Shown here: positions 7,328 to 16,738 of the stretch, in pieces
Position numbering within the stretch: the first letter of the stretch is position 1
Layout: the number at the start of each line of letters is the position of its first letter
Origin: Guyparkeria hydrothermalis
Lineage (GTDB): Bacteria > Pseudomonadota > Gammaproteobacteria > Halothiobacillales > Halothiobacillaceae
DNA: 64,000 nucleotides
Direction of reading: 5' to 3'
NCBI RefSeq assembly: GCF_023555375.1
Contig: NZ_JAJSEE010000005.1
Location: forward strand, 1-64,000
Program-made: the position numbers and the translations under genes
The notes under the pieces: generated by a model
Told to the model about the DNA's origin: nothing
The model's input: the letters and a program-made list of their open reading frames with translations, nothing else
Databases searched by the model: none

Positions 7328-8563
7328 GTGGAGATACTGCTGATCGGCATCCTGCTGCTGGCCGGGTTGGCCTTCGGCACGCTGGGTAGTCATTATTTCG
7401 GCGTGCCCCGGGTGGTCGGCTACATCCTGATCGGGATGCTGTTCTCGCCGGATCTGTTGGGGGATTACCTCGGCCTGGATGCCGCGCGCTGGACCCAGCC
7501 GCTGGTGGCGATCGCGCTGGGCATCGTCGCCTACCTGATCGGCGGGGCGGCGACGGTCGGACAGCTGCGCCGCCTGGGCGTGTCGATCATTACCGCGACC
7601 GTCGGCAAGGTGACCGGCGCGTTCCTGCTGGTGTTCGCGGGGTTCGTCTGGCTGGGCGTCGGCGTGCCCGATCTGCCGGGCTGGGGCGTACCGCTGGTGC
7701 TCGCCGCGCTGGCGACCATCACCGCGCCGGCGGCGATCGTGGCGATTATCCACCAGTACCGGGCCCGCGGGCCATTGACCACCGCGTTGCTTGGCATGGT
7801 GGCGATGGACGATGCCCTGGGCGTGGTGATCTTTTCCGTGGTGCTGGCGCTGCTGGCCGCCGATGGCGTGGTCTCGGCCCTTCCGCTGGTGGTCTGGGAG
7901 ATCGTCGCGGCGTTGGTGATCGGCGGGATCGGTGGCTGGCTGATCGAGCGGATCAGCCGCCTGTTGCACGAACACGAACTGCGCCTGGTCGCGCTGGTCG
8001 GTGCCATCATCCTGTTGGTGGGACTGGCCGAGGCCTGGCACTTTTCCGGCCTGCTGGCCGCCATGACGCTGGGGTTCACCGCCCGCTGGTTTGGCGGGTC
8101 GCACGCCGAGCGACTGTTCGAGCCGGTCGAGCAGCTCGAGGAAATGGTGTTCGTGCTGTTCTTCACCTTCGCCGGGCTGTACTTCGACCTGTCGGTGGCG
8201 GTCGAGCACGGTTGGTTGATCCTGCTGTTCTTCATGCTGCGCGCGGCCGGCCAGGTGGTCGGCTCGTGGATCGGTGCCCGTCTCGGCGGGGCGCCGCCGG
8301 CGATCGCCAACAACGTGGGACTGGGCATGTTGCCGCAGGGGGGCGTGGCCGTGGGCATGGCCCTGATGCTCGAGGGTCAGCCGCGCTTTGCCGAGATGGC
8401 GACCCTGGCGATCAACATCATCACGGCGAGTACGCTGCTGACCGAATCGATCGGGGCGTTGGCGGCCCGCTTCGGCTTGCAGCGCGCCGGCGAACTCGAC
8501 ATGGCCAACGGCGGCCAGCACGCCGGACAACAGGGTAGGAGGAACGGCGATGAAGGCAAGTGA
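7328..8563 (+). CDS. CPA2-family cation:proton antiporter
   Basis: A 411-residue integral membrane protein with about 12 hydrophobic segments, of the Kef/NapA-like CPA2 family (Na+/H+ exchanger domain). Family features include GVPRVVGYILIGML near the start and MVAMDDALGVVIFS in the middle, which contains the paired acidic residues of the transport site. It lacks the C-terminal TrkA-N domain of Kef channels. It starts with GTG behind AAGGAGGATTC. Its last 14 bases overlap the CBS-domain gene, which may supply a regulatory domain in trans. The ion specificity is unknown. Confidence 0.88.
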   Translation: MEILLIGILLLAGLAFGTLGSHYFGVPRVVGYILIGMLFSPDLLGDYLGLDAARWTQPLVAIALGIVAYLIGGAATVGQLRRLGVSIITATVGKVTGAFLLVFAGFVWLGVGVPDLPGWGVPLVLAALATITAPAAIVAIIHQYRARGPLTTALLGMVAMDDALGVVIFSVVLALLAADGVVSALPLVVWEIVAALVIGGIGGWLIERISRLLHEHELRLVALVGAIILLVGLAEAWHFSGLLAAMTLGFTARWFGGSHAERLFEPVEQLEEMVFVLFFTFAGLYFDLSVAVEHGWLILLFFMLRAAGQVVGSWIGARLGGAPPAIANNVGLGMLPQGGVAVGMALMLEGQPRFAEMATLAINIITASTLLTESIGALAARFGLQRAGELDMANGGQHAGQQGRRNGDEGK

Positions 8564-8975
8564 CTGGTTGGCCGCGCACCCGGCCGAGGCCGTGACCGTC
8601 TCGCCGGAGGCCTCGTTGCCGGAGGCGGCGGCATTGTTCCTGGAGCACCCCGAGGTGCGGGATATCTACGTGGTCGACGCCGAGGGTCGGGTCTGCGGGC
8701 ATCTGGGGTTCCGTCGGCTGGCGGGGCTGCTGCTCGCCCACCTGCGGCCGACCCACAGCCGGCGGCAGCTGGTCGAGCGGGTGGTCGGGGGCTCGGTGCG
8801 CGAGCACATGGACGATCACGTGCTGGTGATGCGCCCGGACGAGCGCATCAGCGAGGTCTTCCACCACCACATGGAGCGGCGGGTCGAGGCGATCCCGGTG
8901 GTCGACGGCGAGCGGCGGCTGCTGGGGGTGATCCGCATCGCCGACCTGCTGCGCAAGGCGATCAACCGGTACTAG
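8550..8975 (+). CDS. CBS-domain protein, likely partner of the antiporter
   Basis: A 141-residue soluble protein made of two CBS repeats (about residues 5-65 and 78-138), each with the typical pattern of a conserved beta strand and helix, for example [20 protein letters not shown] and [24 protein letters not shown] pairs bind adenine nucleotides and gate transporters or enzymes. The start ATG lies inside the antiporter gene, behind TAGGAGGAACGGCG, so translation is coupled. Regulation of the antiporter is inferred from this overlap. It runs into the convergent rimB-like gene by 14 bases. Confidence 0.85.
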   Translation: MKASDWLAAHPAEAVTVSPEASLPEAAALFLEHPEVRDIYVVDAEGRVCGHLGFRRLAGLLLAHLRPTHSRRQLVERVVGGSVREHMDDHVLVMRPDERISEVFHHHMERRVEAIPVVDGERRLLGVIRIADLLRKAINRY

Positions 8976-9441
8976 GTTTCGGCAGGTCGGGCTTGCCGGT
9001 GAGGTAGGAGGCCGCCGGATCGACCAGGAAGCGCCCCTCCATCGCCTTGCGGCCCAGCAGCATGCGAAAGCGCATGGTGTCGCGGTCGGTCAGCGTGAGT
9101 TCGATGCGCTCCTCGAGCTCGCCGATCATCAGCCGCGTGGCGATCACGTAGCGGTTCTCGCGGTGGCCGCCCGAATCCGAGACCAGGCGCCGATCGAGCA
9201 GTTCGGCCTCGCAGTGGACCACCGTGTCGTTGTCGCCCTGGATGGGATGCATGCCGATGCGCACCCAGTCGCGACCGTCGCGACGGAACGGGTCGACGGC
9301 GAAGGCGTGCAGCGCCGAGGTACGCGCGCCGGTATCCACCTTTACCTTGATCCGGCGGATACCCAGATCGGGTAGGGCCACCCATTCGCGCCAGCCCAGG
9401 CGGACCAGACCCTCGTTCGCGTCGATGGGCTCGTCCGTCAT
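8962..9441 (-). CDS. rimB: RimB-like retropepsin-type protease (ATP-dependent zinc protease family)
   Basis: A 159-residue protein of the family named ATP-dependent zinc protease, structurally a retropepsin-like aspartic protease. [14 protein letters not shown] contains the DTGA motif and [13 protein letters not shown] follows the family pattern. In Pseudomonas, RimB trims the glutamate tail that RimK adds to ribosomal protein S6. Here it is the third gene of a tight operon, rimK / desuccinylase-like / this gene, with 4 bases to the gene before it. The gene symbol rests on that context. Confidence 0.8.
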   Translation of the reverse strand: MTDEPIDANEGLVRLGWREWVALPDLGIRRIKVKVDTGARTSALHAFAVDPFRRDGRDWVRIGMHPIQGDNDTVVHCEAELLDRRLVSDSGGHRENRYVIATRLMIGELEERIELTLTDRDTMRFRMLLGRKAMEGRFLVDPAASYLTGKPDLPKPSTG

Positions 9442-9445
9442 CCGA

Positions 9446-10474
9446 TCAGTCCTCCCCTTCCTCGTCGTCGGCGTGGCCGGCCTGGAAGTCCTCCACCGTG
9501 CCCGCGATCTCGCTGACGTCGCCCTTGAATCGCGCGATGTGATAGACCGCGTCGCCCTCGTGCACCAGCGGCCGTTCCAGTCGACCGATCACCACGCCGT
9601 CGCTGGGCGAGATGATCGCCTCGCGCCGTCCGCTGTACGCATCGTCGACGTAACCGAGCGTCTCGCCGCGCGAGACCTGGGCGCCGAGGCGCACGGCGGT
9701 GCCCAGCATGCCGCTCTCCGGGGCGCGCACCCAGAGGCTGCGCCGCGAGACGAACGGTTCCGGTCGCTCGGTCTTCCGCCGCGAGGGCGCCAGCATGCCC
9801 AGCGCGCGCATGACGCTGAGCACGCCCTGGGTGCCGGCGCGGATGGAGACTTCGTCGAAGCGCAGCGCCTCGCCCGCCTCGTAGAGCAGGGTGGGAATGC
9901 CGCGTTCGCCGGCGGCGGCACGCAGCGAGCCGTCGCGCAGGGAGGAATTCAGCAGCACCGGCACACCGAAGGCGCGCGCCAGTCGCAGGGTCTCGGGGTC
10001 GTCGAGATTGCCCCGGATCTGCGGCAGATTGGTGCGGTGGATCGCGCCGGTGTGGAGATCGATGCCGTGGCTGCAGCGGCTGACGATCTCCTCGAGGAAC
10101 AGGTGGGCCAGGCGCGCGGCCAGCGAGCCCTCGTCGGAGCCGGGAAAGGAGCGGTTGAGATCGCGGCGGTCGGGCAGGTAGCGGCTTTCGTGGATCAGGC
10201 CGTAGGCATTGACCACCGGCACGGCGATCAGCGTGCCGCGCAGGCGTTGCAGCGCGCGGGTCTTGAGGACCCGGCGGATGATCTCCACGCCGTTGAGCTC
10301 GTCACCGTGGATGGCCGCGCAGACGAACAGCGTCGGGCCGTCGCGCCGGCCGTGGATGACGTGCACCGGCATGGAGAGCTCGGTGTGCGAGCTCAGTCGC
10401 GGCATGGGCAGGTCGACCAGGGCGCGCTTGCCCGGGGCAACGCGTCGTCCGGCGATCTCGAAGGCCTCGCGCAT
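9446..10474 (-). CDS. Succinylglutamate desuccinylase/aspartoacylase family protein
   Basis: A 342-residue zinc hydrolase-like protein. The metal-binding H..E pair is in [15 protein letters not shown] and the third histidine in [16 protein letters not shown]. After the catalytic domain (about 40-240) there is a C-terminal lipoyl/barrel-like part ([16 protein letters not shown]) seen in the AspA/AstE-like subfamily that travels with rimK. The gene starts 4 bases after rimK, so they are co-transcribed. A role in removing or editing an acyl or glutamyl group is inference. Confidence 0.85.
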   Translation of the reverse strand: MREAFEIAGRRVAPGKRALVDLPMPRLSSHTELSMPVHVIHGRRDGPTLFVCAAIHGDELNGVEIIRRVLKTRALQRLRGTLIAVPVVNAYGLIHESRYLPDRRDLNRSFPGSDEGSLAARLAHLFLEEIVSRCSHGIDLHTGAIHRTNLPQIRGNLDDPETLRLARAFGVPVLLNSSLRDGSLRAAAGERGIPTLLYEAGEALRFDEVSIRAGTQGVLSVMRALGMLAPSRRKTERPEPFVSRRSLWVRAPESGMLGTAVRLGAQVSRGETLGYVDDAYSGRREAIISPSDGVVIGRLERPLVHEGDAVYHIARFKGDVSEIAGTVEDFQAGHADDEEGED

Positions 10475-10478
10475 GGTG

Positions 10479-11399
10479 TCAGCCCTGGCCGCGCGTGCGA
10501 GTCAGGCCGCGCTTGGTGCGGCGTTCGGCGAGCTTCTTCTCGATGAACTGGATCTGCATCGAGGCGATGTCCTTGCCGGTGGCGGTCTCGATGCCTTCGA
10601 GGCCCGGCGAGGAGTTGACCTCCATGACCACCGCGCCGTGGTTGGAGCGCAGGAGATCGACGCCGGCGACGTTCAGGCCCATGGTCTTGGCCGCCCGCAC
10701 GGCCGTCGAGCGTTCCTCCGGGGTGATGCGGATCAGGCTGGCCGAGCCGCCGCGATGCAGGTTGGAGCGGAATTCGCCTTCCTTGCCCTGGCGCTTCATG
10801 GCCGCGACCACCTTGTCGCCGATGACCAGGCAGCGGATGTCCGCGCCGTTGGCCTCGCGAATGTACTCCTGCACCAGGATGTTGGTCTTGGTGCCCATGA
10901 AGGCCTCGATCACGCTCTCGGCGGCCTGCTTGGTCTCGGCCAGCACCACGCCGATGCCCTGGGTGCCCTCGAGCAGCTTGATCACCAGCGGGGCGCCGCC
11001 GACCATCTTGATCAGGTCCTCGACGTCGTCGGGGCGATGGGCAAAGCCGGTCACCGGCAGGCCGATGCCCTTGCGCGAGAGCAGTTGCAGCGAGCGCAGC
11101 TTGTCGCGCGAGCGGCTGATGGCGACCGACTCGTTCAAGGGGAAGGTGCCCATCATCTCGAACTGGCGCAGTACGGCCGAGCCGTAGAAGGTGATCGAGG
11201 CGCCGATCCGCGGGATCACCGCGTCGAAATCCTCGAGCTCCTCGCCCTTGTAATGCACCTCGGGGTTGTTCGAGGCGATGTTCATGTAGCAGCGCAGCAC
11301 GTCGAGCACCCGCACCTCGTGGCCGCGCTCCTCGGCCGCCTCGATCAGGCGGCGGGTGGAGTAGAGCCTCGGGTTGCGCGACAGGATGGCTATCTTCAT
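10479..11399 (-). CDS. rimK: Ribosomal protein S6--L-glutamate ligase RimK
   Basis: An ATP-grasp ligase that adds glutamate residues to the C-terminus of ribosomal protein S6 in the cytoplasm. The 306-residue product is the usual length and begins [18 protein letters not shown]. It shows the ATP-grasp segments [19 protein letters not shown] and [26 protein letters not shown]. The frame is open further upstream, but this ATG gives the family N-terminus. It leads a three-gene operon with a desuccinylase-like gene and a rimB-like protease. Confidence 0.93.
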   Translation of the reverse strand: MKIAILSRNPRLYSTRRLIEAAEERGHEVRVLDVLRCYMNIASNNPEVHYKGEELEDFDAVIPRIGASITFYGSAVLRQFEMMGTFPLNESVAISRSRDKLRSLQLLSRKGIGLPVTGFAHRPDDVEDLIKMVGGAPLVIKLLEGTQGIGVVLAETKQAAESVIEAFMGTKTNILVQEYIREANGADIRCLVIGDKVVAAMKRQGKEGEFRSNLHRGGSASLIRITPEERSTAVRAAKTMGLNVAGVDLLRSNHGAVVMEVNSSPGLEGIETATGKDIASMQIQFIEKKLAERRTKRGLTRTRGQG

Positions 11400-11535
11400 G
11401 GCGTGGTTCGATCCGAAAGGGAAATGGGTCGTGTGAATGATGACCCAACTGTAGGCCCAACCGGGGGGAAGTTCATGCCGGCGTGGGCAATGCCTGATCC
11501 GCATGGGGACGCCGGATCGGAAGGGTCGCTTGATC

Positions 11536-11622
11536 TGGTGCGGGTGGCCGGACTCGAACCGGCACGGCCTTTCGGCCTGCAGATTTTAAGTCTGCTGTGT
11601 CTACCAATTCCACCACACCCGC
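11536..11622 (-). tRNA. tRNA-Leu (anticodon TAA)
   Basis: An 87-base class II tRNA with encoded CCA. The acceptor is GCGGGTG/CACCCGC, the anticodon arm GCAGA-CTTAAAA-TCTGC gives TAA, and a long variable arm (GGCCGAAAGGCC) marks it as leucine. The T loop is GTTCGAGTC. It lies between rimK and the M16C protease. Confidence 0.96.
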
Positions 11623-11771
11623 GGTGGGAGCGCATCGGGCGGGACGCCCGGCGGGGGCGGCATTCTATCGCCTTTTCCGCCACCCCGCGAACGGCATGCA
11701 AGCCAGAGCATGTGCGTTACACTGCCACGTTTAATTCATTCAGTGATAACCACCCGGAGTCACGCGCAAGC

Positions 11772-14687
11772 ATGTCACAAGCCAACGGTCACCACCCCGC
11801 GTTCACCCTGCAGCGCTCGGTTCCCATCGAAGCGCTCAACCTGACCGTCGAGGAGTACCGGCACGACAAGACCGGCGCCCGGCATTACCACCTCGCCACC
11901 GAAGACGACCAGAACGTCTTCCTGGTCGGACTGCGCACGGTGCCGGAGGACTCCACCGGCGTGGCGCACATCCTCGAGCACACCGCGCTGTGCGGCTCGG
12001 AGCGCTACCCCGTTCGCGACCCGTTCTTCATGATGATCCGCCGGTCGCTCAACACCTTCATGAACGCCTTCACCTCGAGCGACTGGACGGCCTACCCGTT
12101 CGCCTCCTGCAACGAGAAGGACTTCTACAACCTGCTCGACGTCTACCTCGACGCGACCTTCTTCTCGCGCATCGACGAGCTGGACTTTCGCCAGGAAGGC
12201 CACCGGGTGGAATTCGAGCAGTGGGATGACCCGTCCACCCCGTTGACCTTCAAGGGCGTGGTGTTCAACGAGATGAAGGGGGCGATGAGCGACCCGACCT
12301 CGGTGCTCTGGCAGACGCTGTCGCGCGAGCTGTTCCCGGACACCACCTATCACCACAACTCCGGTGGCGATCCGGCCCGCATCCCGGATCTCACCTACGA
12401 GCAGATGGTGGCGTTCTACAAGCGCTTCTACCACCCGTCGAACGCGGTGTTCATGACCTACGGCAACCAGCCGGTCGCGCGCCTGCAGACGGAATTCGAG
12501 GAGCGGGCCCTGGCCCGCTTCGACAAGATCGATCCTGACTCGGCCGTGCCGCTCCAATCGATCTTCGCCGGCCCCAAGCAGGTCGAGGACGTCTACCCGC
12601 TCGACGACGAGGACACCGCCGAGAAGACCCACGTCAACGTCGGCTGGATGCTGGGCGAGAGCGCCGATCTCGACGCGCGCCTCGAGGCGCAACTGCTCGA
12701 GGGCGTGCTGCTGGAGAACAGCGCCTCGCCGTTGCTGAAGGCCCTGGAAACCACGGATCTGGGTGCCGCGCCGTCGCCGGTGCTGGGCCTGGAGGACTCC
12801 CAGCGCCAGATGGTTTTCGTCGCCGGGCTCGAGGGCAGCGAAGCCGACCGGGCCGAGGCGGTCGAAACGCTGATCCTCGACACGCTCACCGAGGTGGCGG
12901 ACAAGGGCGTCGACCCCGACATGGTCGAGTCGGTGCTCCACCAGCTCGAGCTCGAACAGCGCGAGGTCACCGGCGACGGCTTCCCCTACGGCCTGCACCT
13001 GATCGTCCAGGCCCTGCCGGCGGCGATCCACGACAGCGACCCGATCAACCTGCTCGACCTGGAGCCCGCGCTCGAGCGCCTGCGCGCCAAGGCCGCCGAC
13101 CCGCAGTTCGTTCCCAACCTCGTCCGTCGGCTGCTGTTGGACAACCCGCACCGCGTGCGACTGGTACTCAAACCGGACACCGAGCTCTCCGCGCGGCAGC
13201 AAGCGGCGGAAAAGGCGCGGCTGGCGGCCATGCAGGACACGCTCACCGACGAGGACAAGCAGCGCATCGTCGAGCAGGCCAAGGCACTGGCCGACCGCCA
13301 GGCCGAGGAGGGCGATCTCTCCATCCTGCCGACGGTGACGCGCGAGGACATCCCCGCGGACATCGAGATCCCGCAGCCGCAGCAGTTCGTGCATCAGCCC
13401 TCGAGCCAGCGCTGGTACAACCGCAGCACCAATGGCCTGGCCTACCTGCAGCTGGCGATCGATCTGCCCGAGCTCTCCCGCGACGAGCTCGAGCTGATGC
13501 CGGTCTACACCGGGCTTCTGACCGAGCTGGGCGCCGGTGACCGAGACTACCTGCAGATGGCGGAGGCCGTGGCGGCGAAGACCGGTGGTTTCGCCTCGGG
13601 CGCGTCGGTACGCGCGGGCATCGATGACGTCCACCGGACCAGCGGCTTCTGGCTGCTGTCGGGCAAGTCGCTGGTGCGCCACGCCGATGCGATGGTCGAC
13701 CTGTTCCATCAGCACCTGGATGCCGCGCGTTTCGACGAGATCGACCGCATTCGGGATCTCGTCAGCCAGATGCGTTTCGGCACCGAGCAGGGCGTGGCCG
13801 GTCGTGGCCATGTCCACGCCATGCTGCTGGCCTCCTCGGGCATGTCGGCACGCGCGGCGATGCGCCACGACACCGCCGGGGTCTCGGCCGTGCGCCGCAT
13901 CAAGGCGATGGACGACGGTCTGGAGCAGCGTGAGTCGCAATACGACCTGGCCGAGCGGCTCGCTCGCCTGCACGACAAGCTCAAGGGCGGGCTGCGCCAC
14001 TACAACGTGGTCACCGAGCAGCGCCACTTCGCCGAGATGGCCCAGGCTCTGCGCCCGCACATGCATCAGGGGCAGACGGACAAGCCGTTCGCGCTGGGCC
14101 GCCACGAGGCGCAGGTGCGCGAGGCCTGGATCGGCAACCTCGCGGTCAACTACTGCGCCAAGGCACATGCCGGCGTGCCGCCCAAGCACCCGGACGCCGC
14201 GGCGCTGGCCGTGCTGGGCGGCTTCATGCGCAACGGCTTCCTGCACACGGCCATCCGCGAGAAGGGCGGGGCCTACGGTGGCGGCGCCGGTTATGACGCC
14301 GAGTCCGGCGCCTTCCGCTTCTTCTCATACCGCGACCCGCGCCTGGCCGAGACGCTCGAGGACTTCGATCGCGCGGTCGACTGGGTGGTCGACAATGCCC
14401 ACGAGGACCGCACCGTGGACGAGGCGATCTTTGGCGTGATCGCCTCGATCGACAAGCCGGGCTCGCCGGCCGGCGAGGCGAAGAAGGCCTTCATGGACAC
14501 GCTGCACGGGCGCACGCCGGACGACCTGCGCGCGATGCGCGCCCGGGTGCTCGACGTGACCCAGGATGACTTGAAGCGGGTGGCCGAGACCTACCTCAAG
14601 CCGGAGACCGCCTCGGTGGGCGTGCTGGCCGGGCCGTCGCGCGAGGATGATCTCAAGGCGCTGAACCTGCGGATCGAGCGGATCTGA
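11772..14687 (+). CDS. M16C metalloprotease (presequence protease/insulinase-like)
   Basis: A 971-residue zinc peptidase of the PreP/M16C family. The inverted zinc motif HILEH is at residues 66-70, in a context (AHILEHTALCGSERYPVRDPFFMM) diagnostic for PreP-type enzymes. The protein has the doubled M16 architecture, with active N-half and inactive C-half domains around a central M16C-associated linker. No signal peptide is seen, so it probably degrades peptides in the cytoplasm. The reading frame is open for 1.5 kb upstream through the tRNA, but ATG 11772 (MSQANGHHP) is the biological start. It is followed closely by the PerM-like permease. Confidence 0.93.
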   Translation: MSQANGHHPAFTLQRSVPIEALNLTVEEYRHDKTGARHYHLATEDDQNVFLVGLRTVPEDSTGVAHILEHTALCGSERYPVRDPFFMMIRRSLNTFMNAFTSSDWTAYPFASCNEKDFYNLLDVYLDATFFSRIDELDFRQEGHRVEFEQWDDPSTPLTFKGVVFNEMKGAMSDPTSVLWQTLSRELFPDTTYHHNSGGDPARIPDLTYEQMVAFYKRFYHPSNAVFMTYGNQPVARLQTEFEERALARFDKIDPDSAVPLQSIFAGPKQVEDVYPLDDEDTAEKTHVNVGWMLGESADLDARLEAQLLEGVLLENSASPLLKALETTDLGAAPSPVLGLEDSQRQMVFVAGLEGSEADRAEAVETLILDTLTEVADKGVDPDMVESVLHQLELEQREVTGDGFPYGLHLIVQALPAAIHDSDPINLLDLEPALERLRAKAADPQFVPNLVRRLLLDNPHRVRLVLKPDTELSARQQAAEKARLAAMQDTLTDEDKQRIVEQAKALADRQAEEGDLSILPTVTREDIPADIEIPQPQQFVHQPSSQRWYNRSTNGLAYLQLAIDLPELSRDELELMPVYTGLLTELGAGDRDYLQMAEAVAAKTGGFASGASVRAGIDDVHRTSGFWLLSGKSLVRHADAMVDLFHQHLDAARFDEIDRIRDLVSQMRFGTEQGVAGRGHVHAMLLASSGMSARAAMRHDTAGVSAVRRIKAMDDGLEQRESQYDLAERLARLHDKLKGGLRHYNVVTEQRHFAEMAQALRPHMHQGQTDKPFALGRHEAQVREAWIGNLAVNYCAKAHAGVPPKHPDAAALAVLGGFMRNGFLHTAIREKGGAYGGGAGYDAESGAFRFFSYRDPRLAETLEDFDRAVDWVVDNAHEDRTVDEAIFGVIASIDKPGSPAGEAKKAFMDTLHGRTPDDLRAMRARVLDVTQDDLKRVAETYLKPETASVGVLAGPSREDDLKALNLRIERI

Positions 14688-14722
14688 GCCGGATGGGCGA
14701 CACGACCAAGGGAGGGGGATTG

Positions 14723-15832
14723 ATGCGCTGGATGATCGGGATCGGCCTGGCCGGTCTGCTGCTGGTTTCCTATTTCCTGTTGCCGATCCTGAGCCCCTTC
14801 GTGGTCGGCTTCATCATCGCCTACCTGTTCAACCCGGTGGTCACCCGCCTGGACCGGCACGGCATCTCGCGCACCTGGGGCACCTCGCTGATCTTCCTGG
14901 TGGGCGCGTTGTTGCTCCTGGTCGGGTTGATCGCCCTGATCCCCGTGCTGATCGAGCAGACCGCGCGGCTGGTGCGGGTCTTCCCGCAACTGCTCGATAT
15001 CGTCCAGCAGCGGGTGATCCCCTGGGTCAACCAGACCATCGGCGTGGAACTGCACGTCGGCCAGCTGCGTGATCTCCTGGTCAAGCACGGCGAGACCATC
15101 GGCAAGATGCTCGCCGACGGGCTCTCGAACGTCTCGACCACCGGCACGGCCGTGTTCGTGGCGGTGATGAATCTCCTGCTGATCCCGGTGATCGCCTTCT
15201 ACCTGCTGCGCGACTGGCCGCGGGTGGTCGAGCGCATCGAGCAGATGCTGCCGCGGCATCGCGCCGGGACCATCGTCGAGCTCGCGCGCGAGTCCGACCA
15301 GATGCTGGGCAACTTCCTGCGCGGCCAGCTGGCGGTGATGATCGCCAACGGCGTGACCTACTCGATCGGCCTGACCCTGATCGGGCTCAACACCGGGATC
15401 GCGATCGGCCTGTTCGCCGGGCTGGTTAGCTTCGTGCCGTATCTCGGCACCATCACCGGCGTGGCGCTCGCCCTGATCGCGATGTACATCCAGGCCGACA
15501 GCATCTGGCCGCTGTTGCTGGTCCTCGGCGTATTCGGCGTCGGCCAGGTACTGGAGACCGTGGCCTGGCAGCCGCGTTTCGTCGGCAACGAGATCGGCAT
15601 GCACCCGGTGGCGGTGATCTTTGCGGTGATGGCCGGCGGCCAGCTGTTCGGCTTTTTCGGCATCCTGCTCGCGCTGCCGGTCTCGGCGGTGCTGATCGTG
15701 CTGGGCGAGCACGCCCTGATTGCCTACCAGCAGAGTCGCTACTACCGCGGCCGCGACGCGCGGGCGCTCCCGCCGGGCGATGGCTCGGGCGATGACCCGG
15801 TAGCGGACGCGGGTGACGAGGCCAGGGACTGA
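14723..15832 (+). CDS. AI-2E family (PerM-like) transporter
   Basis: A membrane protein of 369 residues in the AI-2E exporter/PerM family. It has an N-terminal pair of helices (LAGLLLVSYFLLPILSPFVVGFIIAYL), a large central segment with amphipathic helices (about 85-150), and the conserved C-terminal helices containing YLGTITGVALALI and GNEIGMHPVAVIFAVMAGGQLFGFFGILLALP. I chose the ATG behind AAGGGAGGGGG rather than one ten codons upstream. Substrates in this family vary. It lies 5 bases before hda, probably co-transcribed. Confidence 0.9.
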   Translation: MRWMIGIGLAGLLLVSYFLLPILSPFVVGFIIAYLFNPVVTRLDRHGISRTWGTSLIFLVGALLLLVGLIALIPVLIEQTARLVRVFPQLLDIVQQRVIPWVNQTIGVELHVGQLRDLLVKHGETIGKMLADGLSNVSTTGTAVFVAVMNLLLIPVIAFYLLRDWPRVVERIEQMLPRHRAGTIVELARESDQMLGNFLRGQLAVMIANGVTYSIGLTLIGLNTGIAIGLFAGLVSFVPYLGTITGVALALIAMYIQADSIWPLLLVLGVFGVGQVLETVAWQPRFVGNEIGMHPVAVIFAVMAGGQLFGFFGILLALPVSAVLIVLGEHALIAYQQSRYYRGRDARALPPGDGSGDDPVADAGDEARD

Positions 15833-15837
15833 ACCGG

Positions 15838-16533
15838 ATGCAGCAGATTCCGCTGGCGCTGGATCTCGTCACCCCCACGAGCTTCGAGGGGTTCATCGGC
15901 AACGAGAACCTGCTGCTCAAGGCCACCCTGGCCGAGCAGGCGGCCGGCAGTGGCGAGACACAGGTGCTGATCCACGGCCCGGCCGGGGCGGGCAAGTCGC
16001 ACCTGGCGCAAGCCGCCTGCTATCACGCCGGATCGATGGGGCGTCCCGCCGCGTACTGGCCGTTGCGCCAGCTCGGCGGGCAACTGGCGGCGGCCAGCGA
16101 GCAGATTGAGGCGTTCGCCCTGGCCGTGATCGACGACGTCGACGCGGTGATCGGCCAGGCGGAAGGCGAGTTCATGCTGTTCGACCTGATCAACCGGGCG
16201 CGGGAGGCCGGCGTGCCGCTGCTGTTGACGGCATCGCACCCGCCGACCGAGCTGCCGGTCAAGCTGGCAGATCTCGCCTCGCGGCTGACCTGGGGGGCGA
16301 TGATGGCCGTGCACTTGCCGGGTGACGGCGAGAAGATCGAGTTGCTGCGCGCCCGGGCCCAGGCACGCGGACTGGAGATGCCGCATGGCACGGCCCAATG
16401 GATGCTTGCCCACCTGCCGCGCGACGTCGGCACGCTGCTCGACGCGCTCGACCGGCTGGATCGCGAATCGATGATCGCCAAGCGGCGCCTGACCATCCCC
16501 TTCGTGCGCGAGGTGCTGATCGAGGGGGAATGA
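15838..16533 (+). CDS. hda: DnaA regulatory inactivator Hda
   Basis: A 231-residue AAA+ protein that, with the DNA-loaded sliding clamp, promotes ATP hydrolysis by DnaA and prevents re-initiation of replication. The N-terminus MQQIPLAL is the clamp-binding motif. The Walker A is HGPAGAGKSHLAQ near residue 48, Walker B is LAVIDDVDAV, and an arginine finger lies in LADLASRLTWG. The location after perM matches other gammaproteobacteria. Repeat copy C begins 23 bases after its stop. Confidence 0.94.
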   Translation: MQQIPLALDLVTPTSFEGFIGNENLLLKATLAEQAAGSGETQVLIHGPAGAGKSHLAQAACYHAGSMGRPAAYWPLRQLGGQLAAASEQIEAFALAVIDDVDAVIGQAEGEFMLFDLINRAREAGVPLLLTASHPPTELPVKLADLASRLTWGAMMAVHLPGDGEKIELLRARAQARGLEMPHGTAQWMLAHLPRDVGTLLDALDRLDRESMIAKRRLTIPFVREVLIEGE

Positions 16534-16555
16534 GCGCCTATTGGTTGTTGCCCCG

Positions 16556-16738
16556 CCAGCGGGCCTCTGCACGATTCGGTGACGTTTCTGGCTTGAGGAT
16601 TTGTTCGCAATCAAGGCACCGGAGCGAAGACGGGCTTGCCGCCCGTCGAGTGACGGCAACGCGGAGTGCGGGCAAATCCTCATGCCCCGGAAGGGCGGTT
16701 TCGCAGAGACGTTATCGAATCGTGTAGAGGTCCGCTAC
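16556..16738 (-). repeat. Dispersed cloverleaf repeat, copy C (one arm reduced)
   Basis: A 183-bp copy between the convergent hda and smpB genes. The ends 16556-16590 and 16704-16738 are inverted repeats (28 of 35). The outer bases GCGGGCC/GGTCCGC differ from GGGAAAC/GTTTCCC in copies B and D, but changed together on both sides. One arm is kept: TGAGGATTTG near 16594 pairs with CAAATCCTCA near 16673, with an inner hairpin GACGGGC/GCCCGTC (16629-16647). The other arm is cut to a small hairpin near 16684-16697. Its right end contains the CTA that is the smpB stop codon. Confidence 0.88.

Noticed and set aside
10209-11771. A long open frame running upstream of the M16C protease through rimK (antisense) and tRNA-Leu
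   Set aside because: High G+C leaves this frame open by chance. It crosses a tRNA gene and the opposite-strand rimK, and family similarity begins only at ATG 11772.
11775-14246. Very long minus-strand open frame opposite the M16C protease (and similar ones opposite pnp, dnaK, nusA and ovoA)
   Set aside because: These are antisense shadows of G+C-rich genes, His/Arg/Val/Asp rich, with no ribosome sites and no recognisable domains.
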